Below, one piece after another: positions 11,541 to 20,856 of a stretch of 64,000 bases of DNA. The stretch is from Rubrivivax sp. Lineage in GTDB: Bacteria > Pseudomonadota > Gammaproteobacteria > Burkholderiales > Burkholderiaceae_C. The position numbers and the translations under genes were made by a program. The DNA is taken from the NCBI GenBank assembly GCA_024641945.1, contig JAHECD010000004.1, positions 1-64,000 of the forward strand. The letters run 5' to 3'. The first letter of the stretch is position 1, and every line of letters begins with the position of its first letter. The notes below the pieces were generated by a model that made no database searches, had not been told where the DNA came from, and worked only from the letters and a program-made list of their open reading frames with translations.

Positions 11541-13847
11541 ATGAATTCTACTATCAAAAATTTCAAGACTTCGACGCTGGCGACGCCGGCAAACGCACAA
11601 GCTCTGTTGAGCGAAGTGCAAGGGCGCATCGACGGTCATCGTGACGGTCACGGGTTTGTCGTGCGCGACGACGGTGAAGCTTCCATCTATCTGGCGCCAC
11701 AGGAAATGCGCGCCGTGCTTCACGGCGACACCGTTCGAGTTCGCATCATTCGATACGACCGGAAAGGCCGACCGGAGGGGCGCGTCCTCGATATCGTCGA
11801 TCGTAGAAAGTCGCCGCTCATCGGCCGCTTGCTGCATGAAAACGGCGTATGGGTGGTCGCGCCTGAAGACCGGCGATATGGACAGGACGTTCTGATACCC
11901 AAGAATGCCACGGGCAGCGCGCAGGCTGGACAGGTCGTGTCCGTCGAGCTGACCGAACCGCCGTCGCTGTTCTCTCAGCCGGTTGGTCGTGTGGTCGAGG
12001 TGCTCGGTGAGATCGACGATCCTGGCATGGAGATCGAGATCGCCGTGCGGAAATACGACGTTCCACACCGGTTCTCACCGGAGACATTGGCGCAGGCGGC
12101 GGCCTTGCCAGACCGTGTCCGCGCCGTCGACAAGCGCCAGCGCGTGGATCTCAGCGACGTACCGTTGGTGACCATCGATGGTGAGGATGCGCGCGACTTC
12201 GACGACGCCGTCTACTGCGAGCCCTTCAAGCGCGGACGTGGCAGGACTCTTTTCGAGGGCTGGCGCCTGCTCGTCGCGATTGCAGACGTTAGCCACTATG
12301 TCAAACCGGGTGAGCCGCTCGATGCGGACGCCTACGAACGGGCTACTTCAGTCTATTTTCCGCGCCGGGTGATCCCGATGTTGCCGGAGAAGTTGTCCAA
12401 CGGCTTGTGCTCGTTGAACCCCGAGCAGGACCGATTGGCCATGGTGTGCGACATGATTGTCGGCGCTGACGGCGCGATCGATGCTTATCAGTTCTACCCA
12501 GCAGTGATGCGCTCGCACGCGCGCTTCACCTATAACGAGGTGGCGGCAATCCTGTCGAATACGCGCGGGCCTGAAGCGCAGCGCCGCCAGACCCTGGTGC
12601 CGCATCTGATCCATCTGCACGAAGTCTACAGAGCGCTTCTCAAGCAGCGTTCCCGGCGGGGCGCAGTCGACTTCGAGACGACCGAAACGCAGATCGTCTG
12701 CGACGAGGCCGGGCGGATCGAGAAGATCGTCCCCCGCGTACGCAACGAGGCACACCGACTGATCGAAGAGTCCATGCTTGCCGCCAACGTATGTGCGGCC
12801 GCGTTCATCGAGGCGGGAGCGCACCCGTCGCTCTACCGCGTGCATGAAGGCCCGACGCCCGAGAAGCGGCTCGCGCTGCAGAACTATCTGCGTGCGCTGG
12901 GAATCGGTCTGCATGTGGGCGACGATCCGACGCCCGGCGAGATGCAGGCCATTGCGCAGGCCACCAAGGATCGGCCGGACGCATCGCAGATCCATCAGAT
13001 GTTGTTGCGCTCGATGCAGCAGGCGATCTATACGCCGGTGAACAGCGGGCACTTCGGATTGGCCTACGAGGCCTACACGCATTTCACCAGCCCGATCCGT
13101 CGCTATCCCGATCTGCTTGTACACCGTGTCATCAAGGCGTTGCTGTCCAAGAAGAAGTACGTTTTCGAGCCGTCCGCCGCCACGGCAGAAGCGCCTCTTC
13201 GCCGTGGTGCAAAGCCGGCTGCAAGACCAGTTCCAAGAGTCGGCAGCAAGGATCTTGCCGCGTGGGAAATCGCCGGCGCGCACACCAGCGCTCGCGAGCG
13301 GCGTGCCGACGAGGCGTCACGCGATGTCGAAGCGTGGCTCAAGTGCAAGTACATGCGTGAGCATCTGGGAGAAGAGTTCTCGGGCACGGTGAGTTCGGTT
13401 GCTGGCTTCGGCCTGTTCGTCACGTTGGACTCGATGTATGTCGAGGGGTTGGTGCACATCACCGAACTCGGCGGCGAATACTTTCGTTTCGACGAAGTCC
13501 GCCAAGAACTTCGCGGCGAGCGCAGCGGCATCCGATACAGCGTCGGAACGCGCGTGCGGGTTCAGGTCAGCCGCGTCGATCTGGACGGGCGCAAGATCGA
13601 TTTCCGCTTGGTGCGTGAAGGTGACGGTGAAGGCGAACGTCTGCTTGCAAAGGGCAAGGCGACCGATCGAACCAAAGCGCCCAGCGCGGTGGAGGATCTG
13701 GCCGCCGTCCAGGCGCAGGATCTCGCCGGCAAGGCGGCCGCCAAACGTGAGCGAAAGTCCACTTCGCGAAAACCCGGCGGTGGCACGGGTCCTCGCGGCG
13801 CGGTTCGCGAGCGCAAGGCTGCGGCAAAGAAGCGATCGCGCCGCTGA
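11541..13847 (+). CDS. rnr: Ribonuclease R lacking the N-terminal winged helix
   Basis: A 768-residue processive 3'-5' exoribonuclease of the RNB family. Cold-shock domains begin at about residue 26; the catalytic metal site is TIDGEDARDFDDAV (211-224); the S1 domain (FSGTVSSVAGFGLFVTL) starts near residue 612; a Lys/Arg-rich tail closes it. The family normally carries a helix-turn-helix domain of some 70 residues ahead of the first cold-shock domain; here there are only about 25 residues. ATG 11541 has AGGA at 11534-11537, close spacing. The open frame reaches up to 11502 but that lies in the tRNA. The first 13 codons are unusually AT-rich for this genome. Confidence 0.95.
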   Translation: MNSTIKNFKTSTLATPANAQALLSEVQGRIDGHRDGHGFVVRDDGEASIYLAPQEMRAVLHGDTVRVRIIRYDRKGRPEGRVLDIVDRRKSPLIGRLLHENGVWVVAPEDRRYGQDVLIPKNATGSAQAGQVVSVELTEPPSLFSQPVGRVVEVLGEIDDPGMEIEIAVRKYDVPHRFSPETLAQAAALPDRVRAVDKRQRVDLSDVPLVTIDGEDARDFDDAVYCEPFKRGRGRTLFEGWRLLVAIADVSHYVKPGEPLDADAYERATSVYFPRRVIPMLPEKLSNGLCSLNPEQDRLAMVCDMIVGADGAIDAYQFYPAVMRSHARFTYNEVAAILSNTRGPEAQRRQTLVPHLIHLHEVYRALLKQRSRRGAVDFETTETQIVCDEAGRIEKIVPRVRNEAHRLIEESMLAANVCAAAFIEAGAHPSLYRVHEGPTPEKRLALQNYLRALGIGLHVGDDPTPGEMQAIAQATKDRPDASQIHQMLLRSMQQAIYTPVNSGHFGLAYEAYTHFTSPIRRYPDLLVHRVIKALLSKKKYVFEPSAATAEAPLRRGAKPAARPVPRVGSKDLAAWEIAGAHTSARERRADEASRDVEAWLKCKYMREHLGEEFSGTVSSVAGFGLFVTLDSMYVEGLVHITELGGEYFRFDEVRQELRGERSGIRYSVGTRVRVQVSRVDLDGRKIDFRLVREGDGEGERLLAKGKATDRTKAPSAVEDLAAVQAQDLAGKAAAKRERKSTSRKPGGGTGPRGAVRERKAAAKKRSRR

Positions 13848-13891
13848 TCGATCTGACGGAATTGCGCGTCGCCCGTCGGCGGCCAGAACCG

Positions 13892-15454
13892 TCAAATAGG
13901 CTGCGCCCCTGATATCAGGTCTCGCATAGTCTCGACGAGATCCAGTGCACGAACCGCTGATCGATGTTCGTGGTCGGCGGCTGCGCCGTGCAGCCATGTA
14001 GCCGCAGTCGCGCAATCGAAAGCGACATCGGCGGATGGCTCCAACGACCGGGTGGCTCCGGCTTGTGCCCACATGCCGCCGATCCAGCCGGCCAGCACAT
14101 CGCCCGTTCCCGCGCTGCCCAAGGCCGCGCTACCGGTGCTGTTCACCGATGGCAAGCGGCCTTCGGCAGCGACGATCGTTCCCGATCCCTTCAGCACCAC
14201 CACCGCATTCAGCTTGTGCGCCAATTCGCGTGCAGCACCAACCCGGTCGGCCTGCACTGCGGGCGTCGTGACACGGAGCAGTCTTGCCGCTTCCAGAGGG
14301 TGGGGCGTGACGACCGTGGCGCGACCGCCCGAAGCGCGTGCACGCAGCAAGGGAACGAGCGCCGGGTCTTCGGCAATGGCATTCAGCGCGTCAGCGTCAA
14401 GAACCAGACGGTTGGTGCGCGAGATCACGGCCGGAAGTGCAGCACGTACGGTCGGACCGCCGCCGCAACCGCACACCATCGTGGAGTGCTCGAGTGCCGC
14501 GCGTCCAGGCAACCATGCCCCATCGACCCACAACAACTCCGGACGCAACGTGTCGCCGCGCGGTGTGTCGGGGTCGAGCAGGCTGACGAGCGTACGCCCG
14601 GAGCCTGCTGCCAGCGCGGCGTGCGCTGCAAGGCGGGCGGCGCCGACCATGCCTGGCGCGCCCCCCACGACGATCACATCGCCGAAGCTTCCCTTGTGCT
14701 GATCGTGTCTGCGCACCGGCGCGATTGCATGCCAGTCGGCCGCGCTGCTGAGACGCGCGCACGGCCGATCGGCTGCGTCGGACGTGATGCCCAGCGCATC
14801 GAACCAGACTTGGCCCGCATACACACGGCCACTTGCCGTAAACAGCCCAGGCTTCAGCGTGAGCAGCGATAGCGTCGCGCTTGCCTGAACCACGGCGCAG
14901 CTGTCGGCCTCGCCGGTGTCCGCCGCAAGACCAGTCGGAAGATCCACCGATAGGCAAGGGCACGCCAACCGGTTGAGGGCCTGGATCGCCTGCAGGATCG
15001 AACCCTGCGGAGGGCGCGATGCCCCCAAACCGAGGAGCGCATCGACGGTCAGATCGAATTGATCATCTGTTGGCAGGCCACGAATGACATTGACGCCTGC
15101 ATCGTGCGCGCGCTGCAGCCCTTGGAGCGCATCGGCCGGCAAATTGGTGTCTTCTGCGAACAGACTCACCGTGACTTTGCGGCCCTGCACGTTGAGGTCG
15201 GCCGCCGCATGTAAACCGTCGCCGCCGTTGCCTCCCGGCCCTGCAGCGATCCATACCTTCGCCGCATGTGGCGCCACGGCCAGAGCGCAACGCGCCACGC
15301 CGCGCCCCGCTCGGCGCATCAGCTCGCCATCGGGCTTCATGAGCAATGCTTGCCGCTCGATCGCGCGCGTGCCCAAGGTATCGAAGAGCAGCCAACTTGA
15401 TGTCGCCGGCAGGATAGGCAAGGGGTGAGGTTGCTCGTCGTGCATGGAGTGCAT
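13892..15454 (-). CDS. nnr: Bifunctional NAD(P)H-hydrate repair enzyme
   Basis: Repairs hydrated NADH/NADPH: the N-terminal half (residues about 25-230) is the epimerase with AGPGGNGGDG at 71-80, the C-terminal half is the ADP-dependent dehydratase with VLKGSGTIV and GSAGTGDVLAG (catalytic Asp about 452). The fused 520-residue form is that of E. coli YjeF/Nnr. ATG at 15452-15454 is chosen because AAGGAG lies six bases upstream; frames from 15475 or 15445 are less likely. It is the second gene of a two-gene operon, 27 bp after the DadA-like gene, and converges on rnr with a 44-bp gap. Confidence 0.94.
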   Translation of the reverse strand: MHSMHDEQPHPLPILPATSSWLLFDTLGTRAIERQALLMKPDGELMRRAGRGVARCALAVAPHAAKVWIAAGPGGNGGDGLHAAADLNVQGRKVTVSLFAEDTNLPADALQGLQRAHDAGVNVIRGLPTDDQFDLTVDALLGLGASRPPQGSILQAIQALNRLACPCLSVDLPTGLAADTGEADSCAVVQASATLSLLTLKPGLFTASGRVYAGQVWFDALGITSDAADRPCARLSSAADWHAIAPVRRHDQHKGSFGDVIVVGGAPGMVGAARLAAHAALAAGSGRTLVSLLDPDTPRGDTLRPELLWVDGAWLPGRAALEHSTMVCGCGGGPTVRAALPAVISRTNRLVLDADALNAIAEDPALVPLLRARASGGRATVVTPHPLEAARLLRVTTPAVQADRVGAARELAHKLNAVVVLKGSGTIVAAEGRLPSVNSTGSAALGSAGTGDVLAGWIGGMWAQAGATRSLEPSADVAFDCATAATWLHGAAADHEHRSAVRALDLVETMRDLISGAQPI

Positions 15455-15481
15455 TCTGCGCTCCTTGACGACCACGTCGTG

Positions 15482-16753
15482 TCAGCGAAACCGGCCGATG
15501 TGTAGGCGGCTGATGTCGACTCCAGGGGCACGGTTTTGGATGAGATCGGCCAATACCCGCGCCGAACCGTTCGACAGGGCCCAACCGCTGGCGCCGTGCC
15601 CCAAGTTCAGCCAGATGCCTTTCGCTCCGCTGGGTCCGACGATGGGTGGCCCGTCGGGCAGCATGGGGCGGGCGCCTTTCCAGTGTTGGGCTTTGGCAAT
15701 TTCGGCGGCGCCCGGAAACCAGTCTTCGAGCACGTCGTAGAGCTGCCGCAGACTGTCGTTATTGAAGCGGGACGGGTGGCCGCCAATTTCCGCGATGCCG
15801 GCCACCCGGATGCGTTGACCCAGGCGTGCGATGTCAACCTTGTAGCGCTCGTCCATGACACTGCCCTGCGGTCCGAGGTCCGGTGAATCATCGCGGTGGC
15901 GCAGCGGCACCGTCACGGAGTACCCATAAACGGGCAGGATCGGTACCTGTACGCCGATCGGATGGAGCAACTTGGGCGCGCGAGCGCCCGTGCAAATGAC
16001 CGCAGCATCGAATGATTGAGTCTGCGCTGCGGCTGAGCTTCCCGCGACGCTCGACGTCACCTCGACCGGCGCACCAGCCTTCAACGCTTGCACCTGGCAG
16101 CCAAAGTGAAACTCGGCGCCCAGCGCCTGGGCATGGGACTTGATCTGGTGAGCAAATTGCCGACAGTTTCCCGTGCCGCCTTCGGCAAAATGGATGGCCG
16201 CATGCAGCGGCGCGACTGGCGATAAGCCAGGTTCCAACACCCGGGCCTCCGCTGGGGCGAGCAATCGATGTGCTTGCCCAGCATGGTTCAGCATCGCAAG
16301 GGATCCGCTGGCCCGGGCGAGGTCACGAGCAGACCGCAGCAGCACCATGTAGCCGTACGTTTGCTCGTACTGCAGTTTCAGCGCGCTGGTGAGTTCATGC
16401 GTGCGGTCTTGGCTGTATCGCGCCAATGCCTGCATCTGCGCCAGACTCAGTTCGTACTCCGCCTTTGCACATGCGCGAAAGAAGCGCCATAACCAGGGGG
16501 CCACGGACAATGCGCCGCCGCCGAACCTTACCGCCCCGCGGCGGGTCAGTAGGCCGGCCAACGCCGTCGAACGCATCCCGGGTGCTGCCCATGGGACAGC
16601 GTATCCGGGCGCGATCACACCTGTGTTCGCAAAGCTGCTTTCGGTGGCGACGCTGGCACGCCTCTCGAAGACAACCACGGCGTGACCATCCGCGGCGAGC
16701 TCATACGCAGTAGTGGCGCCGACAATGCCGGCGCCGATGACGGCGATGCGCAA
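15482..16753 (-). CDS. FAD-dependent D-amino acid dehydrogenase-like
   Basis: A 423-residue DAO-family flavoprotein. The Rossmann motif GAGIVG is at residues 7-12, followed by the acidic end of beta-2 (VFERRASVATESSFANTG), a pattern shared with DadA. The C-terminal GHGASGWALSNGSARVLADL is the second FAD-binding segment. DadA oxidises D-alanine and other D-amino acids at the inner membrane and passes electrons to quinones; specificity here is inferred only from similarity, so sarcosine- or glycine-type oxidases remain possible. It is upstream of nnr on the same transcript, and its 5' end faces the rpsB leader (16754-17010). Confidence 0.85.
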   Translation of the reverse strand: MRIAVIGAGIVGATTAYELAADGHAVVVFERRASVATESSFANTGVIAPGYAVPWAAPGMRSTALAGLLTRRGAVRFGGGALSVAPWLWRFFRACAKAEYELSLAQMQALARYSQDRTHELTSALKLQYEQTYGYMVLLRSARDLARASGSLAMLNHAGQAHRLLAPAEARVLEPGLSPVAPLHAAIHFAEGGTGNCRQFAHQIKSHAQALGAEFHFGCQVQALKAGAPVEVTSSVAGSSAAAQTQSFDAAVICTGARAPKLLHPIGVQVPILPVYGYSVTVPLRHRDDSPDLGPQGSVMDERYKVDIARLGQRIRVAGIAEIGGHPSRFNNDSLRQLYDVLEDWFPGAAEIAKAQHWKGARPMLPDGPPIVGPSGAKGIWLNLGHGASGWALSNGSARVLADLIQNRAPGVDISRLHIGRFR

Positions 16754-16799
16754 CCTAGGCCCCCGCCAAGTCAGGCGTGATCAAAGGTCCGGACTTGCG

Positions 16800-16808
16800 T
16801 GCTAAAAT
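16800..16808 (+). promoter_or_regulatory. Extended -10 promoter for rpsB-tsf
   Basis: TGCTAAAAT contains a good -10 (TAAAAT, 16803-16808) with the TG of an extended -10 one base upstream. No clear -35 lies at the expected distance. The resulting leader of about 195 bases before rpsB (start 17011) contains no gene and is long enough for an S2-type autoregulatory structure, though I cannot fold it reliably. Confidence 0.5.
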
Positions 16809-17010
16809 CTTTGGGTTTATCTGCACAGTGCTGCCGCGTAAGTGGGGGGCTCTGGGCAGTCAAACCTCTCCAGGTCCGGCCGGCTTGCGCCTGCCATCCA
16901 GGAGGGAAAGCGCGAACCCGGCGACCGAGTGGTGTTGTGGCATTCAATTCAATATGAAACGAATGCTTCAATTCGTGCCGGGATTCTAGACCCAACCTTC
17001 GGAGTTAATC

Positions 17011-17754
17011 GTGACTGTCTCCATGCGTGAAATGCTGGAAGCCGGTGTTCATTTCGGACATCAAACCCGCTTCTGGAACCCCAAGATGGCCCCGTATATC
17101 TACGGCCATCGCAACAAGATTCACATCATCAACCTCGAGAAGACGCAGCCGCTCTTCAACGATGCGATGAAGTTCATTCGTCAACTTGCCGGTCGACGCG
17201 GCACGATCCTGATGATCGGTACCAAGCGTCAGGCGCGTGAAGTGATTTCGACTGAAGCACAACGCGCGGGCATGCCGTACGTCGACCAGCGCTGGCTCGG
17301 CGGGATGATGACGAACTTCAAGACCGTCAAGGGATCGCTCAAGAAGCTCAAGGACATGCAGGCCACCAAGGAAGGCGGCGGCGAGCCGTTGATCAAGAAG
17401 GAAGCGCTCATGTTCGACCGAGAGCTGGCGAAGCTCGAGAAGGACATCGGTGGCATTCAGAACATGACGGCGCTGCCTGATGCCATGTTCGTCATCGACG
17501 TCGGCTATCACAAGATTGCCGTCGCCGAAGCCAACAAGCTCGGTATTCCGGTCATCGGCATCGTCGATACGAATCACACGCCCGACGGCATCCAGTACGT
17601 CATTCCCGGCAATGACGACTCTGCCAAGGCGGTGGCGCTCTATGCGCGTGCGGTGGCCGACGCTGTGCTGGAGGGCAAGGCGAACGCGACCTCCGAGGTC
17701 GTTGCCGTTGCCGCAGAAGGCGACGAGTTCGTCGAAGTCAGCAACGAGGGTTGA
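17011..17754 (+). CDS. rpsB: 30S ribosomal protein S2
   Basis: A 247-residue S2 protein. It begins at GTG 17011 with GGAG at 17001-17004, giving [20 protein letters not shown]; signature segments include [15 protein letters not shown] and [17 protein letters not shown]. It is the first gene of the S2/EF-Ts transcript, preceded by a 257-bp intergenic region that also serves the divergent DadA-like gene. An ATG at 17023 lies in frame but has no better ribosome binding site. Confidence 0.98.
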   Translation: MTVSMREMLEAGVHFGHQTRFWNPKMAPYIYGHRNKIHIINLEKTQPLFNDAMKFIRQLAGRRGTILMIGTKRQAREVISTEAQRAGMPYVDQRWLGGMMTNFKTVKGSLKKLKDMQATKEGGGEPLIKKEALMFDRELAKLEKDIGGIQNMTALPDAMFVIDVGYHKIAVAEANKLGIPVIGIVDTNHTPDGIQYVIPGNDDSAKAVALYARAVADAVLEGKANATSEVVAVAAEGDEFVEVSNEG

Positions 17755-17764
17755 CGCCTTGTAG

Positions 17765-17804
17765 CGGGCGGCGTGAGCGTGGCCCGCGTCGCGCCCGCCG
17801 CCCG
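17765..17804 (+). terminator. rpsB-tsf intergenic attenuator hairpin
   Basis: A perfect nine-base stem, CGGGCGGCG (17765-17773) with CGCCGCCCG (17796-17804), lies 11 bases after the rpsB stop and is followed by TATTCATTCT rather than a clean T run. A partial terminator between rpsB and tsf is known in E. coli; the position here suggests the same role in setting the S2 to EF-Ts ratio. Confidence 0.55.
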
Positions 17805-17833
17805 TATTCATTCTGAACTGGAGTATTCAATAG

Positions 17834-18724
17834 ATGGCTGCAATTTCTGCAAGCATGGTCGCCGAGCTTCGCGCCAAGACTGACGCGCCGATGATGGAGT
17901 GCAAGAAGGCACTGACCGAGGCCGACGGCGACATGGGGCGGGCTGAAGAAATCCTGCGTGTGAAGCTGGGCAACAAGGCCGGCAAGGCATCTGCTCGCAT
18001 CACGGCCGAAGGTGTCATTGCCGCATCGGTGGCGGGCTCGACCGGCGCGCTGATCGAGGTCAACTGCGAGACAGACTTTGTCTCGAAGAACGAGTCGTTT
18101 CTAGCGTTCACCAAGGCCTGTGCCGATCTTGTGGCGTCCGCAAACCCGGCCGATGTGGCCGCACTCTCCGCTCTTGCTTTGGCACAGGAGGGGTTCGGCC
18201 CTACTGTCGAGGATGTTCGCAAGGGCCTTATCGGCAAGATTGGCGAGAACGTCGCGATCCGTCGCTTCAGGCGTTATGCGGGCGGCGGAAAGCTGGCGCA
18301 CTACCTGCACGGAACTCGAATCGGCGTGATCGTCGAATTCGAGGGGGACGACGTTGCGGCCAAGGACACCGCGATGCACATCGCCGCCATGAAGCCGGTT
18401 TCGCTGTCAGTGGCCCAGGTCCCGACCGAGCTTGTCGAGCGTGAGCGTCGCGTCGCTGCGGAAAAGGCCGCTGAGTCGGGCAAGCCGCCTGAGATCGTTT
18501 CCAAGATGGTCGATGGCTCCGTACAGAAGTTCCTCAAGGAGGTGTCTCTGTTCAACCAGCCCTTCGTCAAGAACGACAAGCAAACCGTCGAACAAATGCT
18601 CAAGGCCAGCGGCACGTCCGTCAATGGATTCACGCTTTACGTCGTCGGCGAGGGCATCGAGAAAAAGGTCGACGACTTTGCTGCCGAGGTCGCCGCGCAA
18701 GTGGCCGCTGCGAAAGCGCAGTAG
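17834..18724 (+). CDS. tsf: Translation elongation factor Ts
   Basis: A 296-residue nucleotide exchange factor for EF-Tu. The N-terminal UBA-like domain carries the family signature [20 protein letters not shown], followed by the core with [19 protein letters not shown] 17834 (MAAISASMV) is the family start. It is separated from rpsB by the attenuator hairpin and followed by 74 bp before pyrH. Confidence 0.98.
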   Translation: MAAISASMVAELRAKTDAPMMECKKALTEADGDMGRAEEILRVKLGNKAGKASARITAEGVIAASVAGSTGALIEVNCETDFVSKNESFLAFTKACADLVASANPADVAALSALALAQEGFGPTVEDVRKGLIGKIGENVAIRRFRRYAGGGKLAHYLHGTRIGVIVEFEGDDVAAKDTAMHIAAMKPVSLSVAQVPTELVERERRVAAEKAAESGKPPEIVSKMVDGSVQKFLKEVSLFNQPFVKNDKQTVEQMLKASGTSVNGFTLYVVGEGIEKKVDDFAAEVAAQVAAAKAQ

Positions 18725-18798
18725 ATCATTCGAGGCGGAATCGGGTTTACCTGGGCCGCTTACACTTCCGGGCGAAACACCACAGACAAGGACCTTGC

Positions 18799-19509
18799 AT
18801 GCCGGCGTACCAGCGCATCCTGCTCAAGCTATCGGGCGAGGCCCTCATGGGGGACGACGCTTACGGCATCAACCGCGCGACGATCGTTCGCATGGTGCAG
18901 GAGGTGCAGGAGGTCACGCGTCTGGGTTGCGAGGTGGCGGTGGTCATTGGCGGCGGCAATATCTTCCGTGGTGTGGCCGGAGGATCGGTTGGCATGGACC
19001 GCGCTACGGCGGACTACATGGGGATGCTGGCGACGGTGATGAATTCGCTTGCGCTGGCCGATACGATGCGCCAGGAAGGCATGACGGCCCGTGTGATGTC
19101 TGCCATCTCGATCGAGCAGGTCGTCGAGCCCTACGTGCGGCCGAAGGCCTTGCAGTATCTCGAGGAGGGCAAGGTTGTCGTGTTTGCCGCAGGCACTGGA
19201 AACCCGTTCTTTACAACGGACACAGCAGCTGCGCTTCGTGGTGCCGAAATCGGCGCCCAGATCGTCTTGAAGGCAACCAAGGTGGACGGTGTATACAGCG
19301 CCGATCCCAAGAAGGATCCTTCGGCCACACGTTACGCGACGATCACATTCGACGAGGCGATCGCCAAGAACCTGCAGGTGATGGATGCGACGGCGTTTGC
19401 GCTTTGCCGTGACCAGAGGCTGCCTATCAAGGTGTTTTCAATCTTCAAGCCCGGCGCGCTGAAACGCGTGGTTCAGGGTGAGGACGAAGGCACGCTGGTG
19501 CATGTCTGA
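18799..19509 (+). CDS. pyrH: UMP kinase
   Basis: A 236-residue bacterial hexameric UMP kinase making UDP. The N-terminal [12 protein letters not shown], the GGGNIFRG phosphate-binding loop and DNA-like tail segments of the amino-acid kinase fold are visible ([27 protein letters not shown]). It starts at ATG 18799, upstream of frr by 15 bp, the usual order pyrH-frr. Confidence 0.98.
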   Translation: MPAYQRILLKLSGEALMGDDAYGINRATIVRMVQEVQEVTRLGCEVAVVIGGGNIFRGVAGGSVGMDRATADYMGMLATVMNSLALADTMRQEGMTARVMSAISIEQVVEPYVRPKALQYLEEGKVVVFAAGTGNPFFTTDTAAALRGAEIGAQIVLKATKVDGVYSADPKKDPSATRYATITFDEAIAKNLQVMDATAFALCRDQRLPIKVFSIFKPGALKRVVQGEDEGTLVHV

Positions 19510-19524
19510 CCAGAGAGTTGCACG

Positions 19525-20085
19525 ATGACCATAGAAGAAATCAAGAAGACCGCCGAGACGAAGATGGGCAAGTCCATCGAGGCGATGAAGGGGGAGTTGC
19601 AGAAGATCCGCACGGGGCGCGCCCACCCCGGCATCCTCGATCAGGTGCATGTCGATTACTACGGTGCAATGGTCCCGATCAGTCAGGTCGCCAACGTGAC
19701 CCTTCTGGATGCGCGCACGATCAGCGTTCAGCCTTGGGAAAAAGGCATGGGGCCGAAAATCGAGAGAGCCATTCGAGAGTCGGACCTCGGCCTCAACCCT
19801 GCCACCCAGGGCGATTTGCTTCGCGTGCCGATGCCGGCACTGACCGAAGAGCGTCGACGCGATCTGACCAAGGTCGTGCGGCACACGGGCGAGGAATCCA
19901 AAGTTGCCGTCCGCAATCTGCGGCGTGATGCCAACGACCATCTGAAGAAGCTGCTGAAAGACAAGTCGGTCTCCGAGGACGACGAGCGCCGGGCCCAGGA
20001 CGACGTGCAGCGTCTGACCGACCGAGTGGTCGCCGAGATCGACCGCCTGGTGCATGCGAAAGAAGCGGAGATCCTGGCCGTCTGA
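19525..20085 (+). CDS. frr: Ribosome recycling factor
   Basis: A 186-residue RRF that with EF-G dissociates post-termination ribosomes. The typical core [26 protein letters not shown] and the C-terminal helix are present. It starts at ATG 19525. uppS follows after 32 bp, so translation and envelope genes share one transcript. Confidence 0.98.
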   Translation: MTIEEIKKTAETKMGKSIEAMKGELQKIRTGRAHPGILDQVHVDYYGAMVPISQVANVTLLDARTISVQPWEKGMGPKIERAIRESDLGLNPATQGDLLRVPMPALTEERRRDLTKVVRHTGEESKVAVRNLRRDANDHLKKLLKDKSVSEDDERRAQDDVQRLTDRVVAEIDRLVHAKEAEILAV

Positions 20086-20117
20086 GCCGGGCCCTTCCAA
20101 TCTACGAACCCCGACCT

Positions 20118-20849
20118 GTGGACAGACACACTCCCGTGCCGCGCCATGTCGCCCTGGTGATGGACGGCAACGGGCGCTGGGCCAAGCAGCGCTACATGCC
20201 GCGGTTCTTCGGGCACAAGGCTGGTGTCGATGCTTTGGTGCGTGCGGTCAATCTCTTCGCGGATCGGGGAGTCGAGTACCTGACTGTCTTTGCGTTTTCG
20301 TCCGAAAACTGGAAGCGGCCGTCGGACGAAGTTTCAGGGCTGATGGGACTTGTGCTGGTCGCCGTATCGAAATACCTCACCCGGATGGCCGCCGACGGCG
20401 TGCGCATTCGCATCGTCGGCGATCGGTCTGCGGTATCGGACAAGTTGCGCATGGCGTGGGAGCACGCAGAGGACAGTACGGCGCACAACGACCGCATCAC
20501 GCTTTCGGTGGCCTTCAACTATGGCGGCCGATGGGACATCGTCCAGGCATGCCAGCGCGCACTTGCCGATGGCGTTGCGCCTGTCGACCTGACGGAAGAC
20601 GCACTCGGGCGATACACCGCCTTGAGCTTTGCACCCGATCCAGACCTCTTCATCCGCACTGGGGGAGAAATGCGCATCAGCAACTTCCTCCTTTGGCAGG
20701 CGGCCTACTCGGAGCTCTTCTTCACCGACTGCCTCTGGCCTGACTTCGGCGCACAGCACATCGACGAAGCCCTGGCCGCCTATGCCGGCCGCGATCGTCG
20801 ATTCGGTGGAATCCGCATGCCGGAAACCGTGACGGCCGGCGACGGTTGA
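20118..20849 (+). CDS. uppS: Undecaprenyl diphosphate synthase
   Basis: A cis-prenyltransferase that elongates farnesyl diphosphate to the C55 carrier used in peptidoglycan and O-antigen synthesis. It has VMDGNGRWA with catalytic Asp16, FAFSSENWKRP, and the C-terminal LFIRTGGEMRISNFLLWQ. It starts with GTG 20118 (MDRHTPVPRHVALVMDGNG); no obvious Shine-Dalgarno precedes it. 243 residues, normal length. cdsA begins seven bases after its stop. Confidence 0.97.
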   Translation: MDRHTPVPRHVALVMDGNGRWAKQRYMPRFFGHKAGVDALVRAVNLFADRGVEYLTVFAFSSENWKRPSDEVSGLMGLVLVAVSKYLTRMAADGVRIRIVGDRSAVSDKLRMAWEHAEDSTAHNDRITLSVAFNYGGRWDIVQACQRALADGVAPVDLTEDALGRYTALSFAPDPDLFIRTGGEMRISNFLLWQAAYSELFFTDCLWPDFGAQHIDEALAAYAGRDRRFGGIRMPETVTAGDG

Positions 20850-20856
20850 CCTTTCA

